NCBI GenBank assembly: GCA_964467915.1
Contig: CAYXSW010000028.1
Location: 1 to 15,139, forward strand
Direction: 5' to 3'
Length of the DNA: 15,139 nt
Origin: MED-G16 sp964467915
GTDB lineage: Bacteria; Bacteroidota; Bacteroidia; Cytophagales; MED-G16
Made by a program: the position numbers and the translations under genes. Positions 8,626-15,139 of this stretch are shown here, one piece after another; the first letter of the stretch is position 1; every line of letters begins with the position of its first letter. The notes beneath the pieces are model-generated. The model had not been told where the DNA came from, ran no database searches, and saw only the letters and a program-made list of their open reading frames with translations.

Positions 8626-10184
8626 TTTTTTATTTTAGATAGATACCTTTCTAGGTGCATTTTATTTAAATCATCAGAGTCTCCATATTTTTCTCTCATC
8701 TCAACCAATCTAACATGCATCATCTCTCTGACTTCCTTATAGTTGGGATCATCATATATATTATTCATCTCTGAGGGATCTTCTTCTAGATCATACATCT
8801 CCCACTCATCAATGTCATAATAGAAATGCATTAATTTATACCTATCTGTTCTCACTCCATAATGTCTCTTTACCATGTGAACAGAAGGGTACTCATAGTA
8901 AGTATAGTAAATCGCATCTCTCCACTCTGAATTAGTCTTATTTACAATACCCCTGAAAGATTCTCCTTGCATATCTTTTGGTATTTTAATTCCAGCATAG
9001 TCTAAAAATGTTGGCGCAAAATCCAAATTTTGAATTAACTGATTTACTTCAGTCCCTCTAATAATTTCTTTAGGATACCTCATTAGAATTGGAGTTCTAA
9101 GAGATTCTTCATACATAAACCTCTTATCATACCACCCGTGTTCACCTAAATAAAAACCTTGATCAGATGTATAGATAACTATTGTGTTCTCAGATAAGTT
9201 ATTAGAATCTAGATAATCTAAAATCTCTCCGACACCATCATCAATTGATTGGATAGTCCTGAGGTAATCTTTTATGTACCTATTAAATTTCCAAACAGCT
9301 AATTCTTTTCCTTCAAGATTCATTGATCTAAATAAATTGTTTTTAGGTGTATATGCATTAAGCCATTTAGTTCTTTGTTCCTCTGTCAATCTGCTTAGTT
9401 GTCTATCAAAATTTGTGTTTTCACCAGTAAATGGATCTGATAATAATTTAAAGTCGTGACCCCAGTATCCGTGGCCATCTATCTTCATCTCTTGTTCTTT
9501 TGCTGCTCGACCTCTACCGTCATAATTATCAAAAAAATTTGAGGGGGGTTCAAATGTCTTATCGTCAAATAATGTTAGGTATTTTTCTTCTGTCATCCAG
9601 TTTCTATGAGGAGCTTTTTGGTGATATAGTAAAAGAAAAGGTTTCTTTTGGTCTCTTTTGTTTTTTAACCAATCTAAACTTTTCTCAGTGGTTATAGGTG
9701 TGACATGACCTTCAATTTGAATGGTGTCTCCATTTTCAATAAAAACAGGATTGTAGTAATGTCCTTGCCCTGGAAGAACAGACCAGAAATCAAAACCTTG
9801 TGGGTCACCTCTCAGGTGTATTTTACCAACTAGTGCAGTTTCATAACCTCCCTTTTGGAGACTTTTTGCAAAATTTGACTGATTCCAGTTGTATGGTTGA
9901 ATGTTATCAACTTTACCATTGATAAAACTGTGTTTCCCTGTTAACATGACTGCTCTACTTGGTGCACAAATTGAATTAGTTACAAACCCTTTATTAAATA
10001 TTGCTCCCTCCTCAGCAATCCTATCTATGTTAGGTGTGTTGTTTAAATTATGCCCGTATGCACTTACAGCCTGAAAAGCATGATCATCAGACATTATAAA
10101 TATGATATTCGGTTGCTCAACTTTAGTTGTACATGAAGAAAAAAAAATGATTATTAGTAGGAAACTAGTAATTGATTTATTCAT
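8622..10184 (-). CDS. Formylglycine-dependent S1-type sulfatase, lipoprotein
   Basis: This is a type I sulfatase predicted to remove sulfate esters from exogenous glycans or related compounds in the periplasm or at the surface. The N-terminus has a lipoprotein signal (FFSSC, Cys18). The sulfatase fold starts at PNIIFIMSDD with metal ligands Asp33/Asp34. The core motif CAPSR (73-77) has the cysteine that must be converted to formylglycine. Further active-site candidates are Lys121/His123 (GKIHL), His193 (KAPHRNW), Asp341/Gln342 and Lys354. The SDQGFYLGEHGWYDKR stretch and the YDLEEDPSEMNN C-terminal motif resemble the GlcNAc-6-sulfatase-like branch of the S1 family. The subfamily is a recollection-based guess. 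The maturase (FGE or anSME) is not in the window. The start overlaps the upstream peptidase stop by four bases (ATGA), making it the last gene of the minus-strand operon. Confidence 0.93.
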   Translation of the reverse strand: MNKSITSFLLIIIFFSSCTTKVEQPNIIFIMSDDHAFQAVSAYGHNLNNTPNIDRIAEEGAIFNKGFVTNSICAPSRAVMLTGKHSFINGKVDNIQPYNWNQSNFAKSLQKGGYETALVGKIHLRGDPQGFDFWSVLPGQGHYYNPVFIENGDTIQIEGHVTPITTEKSLDWLKNKRDQKKPFLLLYHQKAPHRNWMTEEKYLTLFDDKTFEPPSNFFDNYDGRGRAAKEQEMKIDGHGYWGHDFKLLSDPFTGENTNFDRQLSRLTEEQRTKWLNAYTPKNNLFRSMNLEGKELAVWKFNRYIKDYLRTIQSIDDGVGEILDYLDSNNLSENTIVIYTSDQGFYLGEHGWYDKRFMYEESLRTPILMRYPKEIIRGTEVNQLIQNLDFAPTFLDYAGIKIPKDMQGESFRGIVNKTNSEWRDAIYYTYYEYPSVHMVKRHYGVRTDRYKLMHFYYDIDEWEMYDLEEDPSEMNNIYDDPNYKEVREMMHVRLVEMREKYGDSDDLNKMHLERYLSKIKN

Positions 10185-12289
10185 TTTTTATCATTTAATA
10201 AAGATATAAAAAACGCATATTCCATGGCGGTTTCTCTGTAAGCTTCAAATCTACCCGAAGCCCCACCGTGTCCAGCATCCATATTACAATACATTAGTAG
10301 AGGCTCATCATTTGTTCTTCTATCTCTAAGTCTTGCAATCCATTTTGCAGCCTCAAAATATTGTACTTGAGAATCATGGTAGCCTGTTGTAATAAACATT
10401 GCAGGATAATCTTTATTGCCTACCTGATCATAAGGGGAATAAGATAACATGTAGTCATATGAGTCTTTGTTATTTGGATTTCCCCACTCATCGTATTCAA
10501 GTGATGTCAGTGGAATGTCTTCGTCGAGCATAGTTGTGATTACATCAACAAAAGGAACTCCTGCTATAATTCCTTTAAAAAGTTCAGGTGCCATATTTGA
10601 AATAGCTCCCATTAATAATCCCCCAGCACTTCCACCCATGGCAAATAATTTATCTTCATTGACATATTCTTGTTTGACAAGAAATTTTCCAGCATCAATA
10701 AAATCATAAAATGTATTTTTCTTTTTGAACATTTTTCCTTCATCATACCATGCTCTTCCAAGATACTGACTACCTCTTATGTGTGCTATAGCATATACAA
10801 AACCTCTGTCTAATAGACTCAATCTAACTGAACTAAAGCTAGCACTATTTGTTATTCCATAAGAACCATAACCATATAAAAGTAGAGGGTTTTTACCTTC
10901 ATTAAACATATCTTTTCTATAAACTAATGAAATAGGTACTTTTTTACCATCTCTTGCTGTGGCCCAAACTCTTTTACTTTGGTAATTATTCTTGTCAAAT
11001 TTATCTCCAAGAACTTCAGTCTCTTTCAATACTTTTTTCTCTTTTGTTACCATGTTGTATTCTATTACAGAGTTGGGTGTGGTCATTGAGGAATAGTTAT
11101 ATCTTAATTTTTTTGTCTCCATTTGAGGGTTTGAGCTTAAATAAATTGAGTATGTTTCTTCGTCAAAATTTATAAAGTGTCTCCCCTTACCATTCCATGG
11201 TCTAATATCAATCCTTCTCAATCCATTCTTCCTTTCTGAGACTACAAGAAAATCATCAAAAACTTCAACTCCCCCTAAAAGCACATCTTCTCTGTGTTTA
11301 ATGTAATCTACCCAGTTTTCTGATCCTGTTATTGACTCCGAGCAAGTCATTACCTTGAAATTTATTGCATCATCCTTATTTGTTGTAACAAACCATTTAT
11401 CTTGGAAATGAGATATGGAATATTCTAAACCATTAACTCTTTCCTGGAAAAGTTTAATTTCCCCATCTGGATTATCAGCATTTATATATCTATATTCTTG
11501 AGATAATGTGGCACTTGAACCAATAACTATAAATTTGTCAGACTTTGTTTTATAAGAGTAGACACTGAATGTTTCATCAGCCTCGTAATATATTTCTTTT
11601 TCACTGCCTTCAGTATTTAAGTTATATTTCATAACCCTCTCAGTTCTCAAAGTCTTTAAATCCTTTAAGTTATAGAAGACTGTCTTATTATCGTTTGCCC
11701 ATGTTATTGAACCTGAGGTATTTGGGATACTTTTCTCTGATATTTTTCTGGTTTCAAGGTCCATAAAATATATTGTATAAATTCTTCTACTTACTGTGTC
11801 TATACTATATGCCATTAACTTATTGTTTGGGCTAATTTCTATATCTCCAACTCTAAAATATTCGTGACCTTCTGACATTATATTGGCATCTATTAATATT
11901 TCTTCATCAGAGTTAAGTGAACCTTTTTTTCTACAGTAGATCGGATACTGCTTATCCTTCTCGTATCTAGTATAATAAAAGTATCCATTGTCAAAGTATG
12001 GGACACTGCTATCATCTTCTTTTATTCTTGACTTAATTTCTTTAAAAATATCATTTTCTAAAGTTTTATAATCTTTCATAAAATCCTCTCTATATTGATT
12101 CTCTGAATTTAGGTAATCAATTACCTTGGTGTCTCCTCTATTACTTAACCAGTAATATTCATCAATTCTATCATCTCCGTGGATGGAAAGTACCTTATTA
12201 ATTTTTTCAGCTTTTGGTTCTTCTAGTTTAGAGTTTTTCATATTACATCCTGTTATTACTATAAAAATTGCTAATATTATTTTCTTCAT
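10181..12289 (-). CDS. S9A prolyl-oligopeptidase family peptidase, oligopeptidase B-like lipoprotein
   Basis: This is a serine peptidase of the prolyl oligopeptidase family. Oligopeptidase B members cut short peptides after Arg or Lys; a beta-propeller restricts entry to small substrates. It has 702 residues, near the usual size of about 690-710. The signal peptide ends in a good lipobox (ITGC, Cys15), so it should be exported and lipidated, unlike cytosolic E. coli PtrB. Propeller about 75-420; alpha/beta-hydrolase domain about 430-702. The catalytic triad is visible: Ser554 in GGSAGG, Asp639 in GYHDSQ and His674 in AGHGG. Family motifs include AHIRGSQYLGRAWYDEGK (502-519) and LEYDEWGNP (597-605), whose acidic Glu598/Asp600 align with the pair giving basic-P1 preference. 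The gene overlaps gmhA upstream and the sulfatase downstream by four bases each. Confidence 0.93.
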   Translation of the reverse strand: MKKIILAIFIVITGCNMKNSKLEEPKAEKINKVLSIHGDDRIDEYYWLSNRGDTKVIDYLNSENQYREDFMKDYKTLENDIFKEIKSRIKEDDSSVPYFDNGYFYYTRYEKDKQYPIYCRKKGSLNSDEEILIDANIMSEGHEYFRVGDIEISPNNKLMAYSIDTVSRRIYTIYFMDLETRKISEKSIPNTSGSITWANDNKTVFYNLKDLKTLRTERVMKYNLNTEGSEKEIYYEADETFSVYSYKTKSDKFIVIGSSATLSQEYRYINADNPDGEIKLFQERVNGLEYSISHFQDKWFVTTNKDDAINFKVMTCSESITGSENWVDYIKHREDVLLGGVEVFDDFLVVSERKNGLRRIDIRPWNGKGRHFINFDEETYSIYLSSNPQMETKKLRYNYSSMTTPNSVIEYNMVTKEKKVLKETEVLGDKFDKNNYQSKRVWATARDGKKVPISLVYRKDMFNEGKNPLLLYGYGSYGITNSASFSSVRLSLLDRGFVYAIAHIRGSQYLGRAWYDEGKMFKKKNTFYDFIDAGKFLVKQEYVNEDKLFAMGGSAGGLLMGAISNMAPELFKGIIAGVPFVDVITTMLDEDIPLTSLEYDEWGNPNNKDSYDYMLSYSPYDQVGNKDYPAMFITTGYHDSQVQYFEAAKWIARLRDRRTNDEPLLMYCNMDAGHGGASGRFEAYRETAMEYAFFISLLNDKK

Positions 12290-12852
12290 TGATTTTTCTC
12301 TATTAAAAGTATGAGAATATGGATTATCTTAATGTGAATCTCTTGAATTCTATCTGAATATCCAAAATGAGGAACTCTTATTTCAATATCAGAAATTTTG
12401 CCTAATTCTCCACCATCTTTACCTGTTAGAGCAATCACTTTTATATTATTATTCTTAGCAAATTTTGCAGCATTAATAATATTATTTGAGTTTCCACTAG
12501 TACTAATAGCTAATAAAACATCTCCCTTTTTTCCAACTCCTTCGATATACTTAGAGAATATATGTTCAAAACCATAATCATTTCCAACACATGTTATGTG
12601 AGAAGGATCAGATATGGAAACTGCTGGGAGGGCTTTTCTCTCTTCTCTAAATTTGCCTGTTAGCTCTTCAGCAAAATGGATTGCATCACACATGGAACCA
12701 CCATTGCCACATGAGATAATTTTTCTGCCACCTTCAATTGACATTTTTATTTCTTGTGCTGCCTGTTTAATCTTTTCTAGGTTTGACTCATCATCCATAA
12801 ACTTTTTAAGTAAGTCATGTGCCTCAAGTAATTCCCTTTTTATTTTTTCCAT
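12286..12852 (-). CDS. gmhA: Sedoheptulose-7-phosphate isomerase GmhA
   Basis: This SIS-domain isomerase converts sedoheptulose 7-phosphate to D-glycero-D-manno-heptose 7-phosphate, the first step toward ADP-heptose for lipopolysaccharide inner core. The 188 residues are colinear with E. coli GmhA as I recall it. Shared motifs include SCGNGGSMCDAIHFAEELTG (47-66), ISTSGNSNN for phosphate binding (116-124), LTGKDGG (142-148) and VPHFGYSDRIQEIHIK (160-175). The catalytic pair should be Glu63 and His173. The start directly abuts the msbA stop (TAA then ATG with no gap), and the stop overlaps the peptidase start by four bases. Its place behind an MsbA-like exporter fits lipopolysaccharide assembly. 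Other heptose genes (hldE, gmhB, heptosyltransferases) are not in the window. The very strong E. coli-like motif match separates it from generic SIS proteins. Confidence 0.93.
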   Translation of the reverse strand: MEKIKRELLEAHDLLKKFMDDESNLEKIKQAAQEIKMSIEGGRKIISCGNGGSMCDAIHFAEELTGKFREERKALPAVSISDPSHITCVGNDYGFEHIFSKYIEGVGKKGDVLLAISTSGNSNNIINAAKFAKNNNIKVIALTGKDGGELGKISDIEIRVPHFGYSDRIQEIHIKIIHILILLIEKNQ

Positions 12853-14688
12853 TTAACTCAAATTTTGCATTTTACTTAGTTTAGAATAAAAATCATCTTT
12901 TTTAATAAGTTCTTGATGAGTTCCCATCTCTATTATTTTTCCATCGTCTATGACTATTATTTTATCGACATTTTTTATGGTACTTAACCTATGTGCTATA
13001 ATTATTGATGTTCTATCTTTCATCACTTTTTCTACAGCCTTTTGAACTGAAATTTCAGATTTAGAATCCAGTGATGAAGTTGCCTCGTCAAAAATTAAAA
13101 TAGGAGGATTCTTATAAATTGCCCTGGCAATACATATCCTTTGTCTTTGTCCACCAGATAGTTTGAGCCCCCTCTCTCCGATGACTGTCTCAAATTTATC
13201 TTCTAAATTATTAATGAAATTAAGTGCGTTTGCAACCTTTGCAGAATTTATCATCTTTTTCTCGTCTATTTCGTTACTACCAAAAGTTATATTATTTTTA
13301 ATAGTATCATGAAATAGTAATGATTCCTGGGTAACAATCCCAATTAGCTTTCTTATGTCTTGAGTATTATAAGAATTTATACTCTTTCCGTCAATCTTTA
13401 TATCTCCTGACTTTGCTTTATAGAATTTGGACAGAAGATCTATTATAGTTGATTTCCCACTTCCTGATGGACCTACAATAGCAATTTTATCTCCTTTATT
13501 GATTTTAAAACTAATATTTCTTAGTACATCCTCATTTTTGTAAGCAAAGTATATACCTTCAAAAGAGATAGAATTTTTTACATCCTCTATTTTTTCTAGT
13601 CCTTTATCTTCTTCTCTAATCTCAACTTTGTCTATATATTCAAAAACTCTATCAGCTGATGCCAAGCCCCTTTGAACGGTATTAAATGTAGTAGTAAGAG
13701 CTTTAGCTGGAGGCAATACTTGTGAAAATATAATTATAAATGCAATGAATTCGGATGCGCTAATAGTTGATGAGTTATTAAGGACCATTTCTCCACCTAT
13801 AAGCAGAAGCAGTGCGACTGTGGCTATGCCAAGGAATTCTGTAATTGGATTAGATAATTCAAACCTTTTATACATTGAGAGGTTCTGTCTTCCGTAATCA
13901 TTAACTTCATGTTTAAATCGGTTTCTCATAAAGCTATTTGCGGTAAAAAGTTTAATTATTCTAATTCCATCTAATGTTTCATTAATAATATTATTGATTT
14001 TGCCAAGAGCTGTCTGGCTAAATGCTGCCTTAATTTTTAAGTGTCTTGCTACAGTTGATATTAAGTAACCTGATACTGGCACAAGTATCAGAGTGTAAAA
14101 AGTAAGTTTAGTTGAAATAGTACTCAAAATAAAGAAAAGGCCTAGAATAAAAGCTGGCTCTTTGAAAAGTACTGTAACAGAGTTAATAACAGAGTTTTCA
14201 ATCTGTTGAATATCACTTGTTAATCTAGATATAACATCTCCTTTCTTTTTATCAGTGAAAAAATTGATTTTAAAGTTTATTATTTTATCGTACAATGAAT
14301 TTCTTAGATTAGTAACAACCCTTACTCTTACTCTTGCAATCATAATAGCTGAAAAATATCTAAAAAGATTAGCTAAAAATACAGATGATAGCATGACGTA
14401 GCAGACAAATTTCAAAGCTTCTTGTCTACCATTATTTATAATTAATTCATTGAAATGAGAGTAAAAAATATTTCTTATATACTCTATAGAAAACTCAAAA
14501 CTTTTCATTTCACCTACTTTTTCTATATCCTCTATCTTTACTTGATTAAATAAAACTTCAAGAAGAGGGATTAAAACAGAGTAATTTACCATGCTAAAAA
14601 CAATATATAAAAGCGTTAAAAAAAGGTATAAGGGTAGTATTTTCCCGAATGGACTCGCTTTTGACAGAATTCTTAGGTAAGTATTCAT
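12853..14688 (-). CDS. MsbA-like ABC transporter, fused permease and ATPase
   Basis: This is a half-size ABC exporter, likely a homodimer, in the inner membrane; the MsbA group flips lipid A-core or other lipids, while close relatives export drugs. It has 611 residues. The permease domain spans about 15-330, with membrane segments near 16-40, 93-115, 172-190, 195-212, 284-300 and 312-328. The nucleotide-binding domain is about 370-611: Walker A GPSGSGKST (406-414), Q-loop Gln454, signature LSGGQ (510-514), Walker B ILIFDE (530-535), D-loop SSLD and switch His566. The partner gmhA begins immediately at its stop, supporting a lipopolysaccharide role, although multidrug export cannot be excluded. 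A sizeable loop (about 48-90) follows the first membrane segment. The start is ATG at 14688, heading the minus-strand operon opposite rpmE2. Confidence 0.88.
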   Translation of the reverse strand: MNTYLRILSKASPFGKILPLYLFLTLLYIVFSMVNYSVLIPLLEVLFNQVKIEDIEKVGEMKSFEFSIEYIRNIFYSHFNELIINNGRQEALKFVCYVMLSSVFLANLFRYFSAIMIARVRVRVVTNLRNSLYDKIINFKINFFTDKKKGDVISRLTSDIQQIENSVINSVTVLFKEPAFILGLFFILSTISTKLTFYTLILVPVSGYLISTVARHLKIKAAFSQTALGKINNIINETLDGIRIIKLFTANSFMRNRFKHEVNDYGRQNLSMYKRFELSNPITEFLGIATVALLLLIGGEMVLNNSSTISASEFIAFIIIFSQVLPPAKALTTTFNTVQRGLASADRVFEYIDKVEIREEDKGLEKIEDVKNSISFEGIYFAYKNEDVLRNISFKINKGDKIAIVGPSGSGKSTIIDLLSKFYKAKSGDIKIDGKSINSYNTQDIRKLIGIVTQESLLFHDTIKNNITFGSNEIDEKKMINSAKVANALNFINNLEDKFETVIGERGLKLSGGQRQRICIARAIYKNPPILIFDEATSSLDSKSEISVQKAVEKVMKDRTSIIIAHRLSTIKNVDKIIVIDDGKIIEMGTHQELIKKDDFYSKLSKMQNLS

Positions 14689-14722
14689 TCGGCTAAATTA
14701 AGAATAATATTTCACTCATTTT

Positions 14723-14752
14723 TTGTAAAAAAATAACATTTTGATAGCTTTG
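14723..14752 (+). promoter_or_regulatory. Predicted Bacteroidota-type promoter for rpmE2
   Basis: TTG at 14723-14725 (within TTTTG) is followed after 19 bases by TAGCTTTG (14745-14752). This is a full match to the Bacteroidota -33/-7 consensus with ideal spacing. Transcription would start near 14759, giving a leader of roughly 24 bases rich in A before the ATG at 14783. It is the strongest promoter candidate in the window, as expected for a ribosomal protein gene. Confidence 0.7.
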
Positions 14753-14756
14753 CAAA
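14728..14756 (-). promoter_or_regulatory. Possible promoter for the msbA-gmhA-peptidase-sulfatase operon
   Basis: On the minus strand TTTG (14756-14753) is followed after 17 bases by TATTTTTT (14735-14728), one mismatch from TAnnTTTG. The start site would lie about 30-35 bases before the msbA ATG. It interleaves with the opposing rpmE2 promoter. The match is imperfect and the region is AT-rich, so this is tentative. Confidence 0.35.
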
Positions 14757-14782
14757 CCTTTACATAAAAAAGAAATAATAAA

Positions 14783-15139
14783 ATGAAGAAAGATATTCAT
14801 CCAGAATACAATGAAGTTGTCTTCCAAGACGTTCAGAGTGACTTTAAATTTTTGACTAGGTCTACCATGACTTCAGAAGAAAAAATTAAATGGGAAGATG
14901 GGAAAGAGTACCCATTAATTAAGATCGAGGTTAGCTCTGCATCTCACCCATTTTATACAGGTAAGAAAATATTTGTTGACACTGCTGGTAGAGTTGAGAA
15001 ATTTAACAAGAAGTATAAGGCGAAGCAAGCATCGAAGTCTGCTCCAAAAGAAGAATCTGTTGCTGAAGAAACTAAACTAGAATCTACTCCAGCACCTGAA
15101 GCTCCTGCTACTGAGGAAGTTAAGGAAGAAGCTCCTGCT
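14783..15139 (+). CDS. rpmE2: 50S ribosomal protein L31 type B with C-terminal low-complexity tail, 3' end outside window
   Basis: This is a component of the large ribosomal subunit, bridging to the small subunit. The frame is open from ATG 14783 through the window end (119 residues visible, no stop). The N-terminal MKKDIHPEYNEVVFQD, then FLTRST (23-28), YPLIKIEVSSASHPFYTG (43-60) and VDTAGRVEKFNKKY (65-78) are characteristic of bL31 type B. No cysteines are present, so it is the zinc-independent form. Ordinary type B L31 ends soon after residue 80. Here an Ala/Pro/Glu/Lys/Ser-rich, probably disordered extension of at least 39 residues follows (about 81-119), continuing past the edge. It is preceded by a good Bacteroidota promoter and an A-rich leader without Shine-Dalgarno, and diverges from msbA. 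Confidence 0.95.
   Translation, partial: MKKDIHPEYNEVVFQDVQSDFKFLTRSTMTSEEKIKWEDGKEYPLIKIEVSSASHPFYTGKKIFVDTAGRVEKFNKKYKAKQASKSAPKEESVAEETKLESTPAPEAPATEEVKEEAPA

Larger units (their letters stand above)
14689..14782. promoter_or_regulatory. Divergent intergenic region msbA / rpmE2
   Basis: These 94 bases are very AT-rich and separate the divergent operon from rpmE2. They hold the two promoter candidates listed separately. The palindrome TTTGCAAA (14749-14756) lies where the rpmE2 -7 element abuts the opposing -33 element. No RNA gene or small coding region is apparent. Confidence 0.6.

Noticed and set aside
12286..14688. gmhA as a recent transfer from Gammaproteobacteria because its motifs closely match E. 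coli
   Set aside because: GmhA motifs are strongly conserved across Gram-negative bacteria, and base composition looks the same as in neighbouring genes; a tree would be needed.

Overview
The window is a densely packed, AT-rich bacterial segment with ten protein genes: eight complete, and one cut by each window edge. It most likely comes from a marine-type member of the Bacteroidota, with Flavobacteriia-like lineages as the best guess. Four observations support this. Two promoter candidates match the Bacteroidota consensus TTG-N(17-23)-TAnnTTTG. Starts carry A/T-rich leaders instead of Shine-Dalgarno sites. Several secreted hydrolases have lipoprotein signal peptides. Ribosomal protein L31 is of the zinc-free B type. 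No tRNA, rRNA, CRISPR array, transposase or integrase is visible, and no gene-free stretch exceeds 100 bases.

Left part (1-6393, + strand): the 3' part of ftsY (SRP receptor, with a long Glu-Pro repeat linker) overlaps by one base an AGCS-family sodium:alanine/glycine symporter gene. Next, behind its own likely promoter, comes trkA-trkH (potassium uptake, 4-base overlap). Then comes lgt, whose product attaches diacylglycerol to prolipoproteins and carries an unusual insertion of about 100 residues.

Middle part (6386-8625): a small secreted beta-barrel-like protein on the minus strand converges on lgt, with an 8-base overlap. It diverges from a predicted lipoprotein of the D-aminoacylase (N-acyl-D-amino-acid deacylase) amidohydrolase family that lacks the canonical HxH metal motif.

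Right part (8622-14688, - strand): a four-gene operon reads leftward, each junction overlapping by 4 bases or abutting. Its order is an MsbA-like ABC exporter, GmhA (sedoheptulose-7-phosphate isomerase), an oligopeptidase-B-like S9 peptidase lipoprotein, and a formylglycine-type S1 sulfatase lipoprotein. The first two genes suggest lipopolysaccharide core/lipid A production and export. The last two, with the convergent amidohydrolase, look like periplasmic or surface degradative enzymes. At the far right, rpmE2 (L31 type B) diverges from msbA through a compact intergenic region with apparently interleaved promoters, and has an Ala/Pro/Glu/Lys-rich C-terminal tail cut by the window end.

I see no clear novel defence or mobile system. 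The points most worth a second look are the Glu-Pro repeat FtsY linker, the enlarged Lgt, the non-canonical amidohydrolase metal site, and the coupling of envelope-building genes to secreted hydrolases in one operon.
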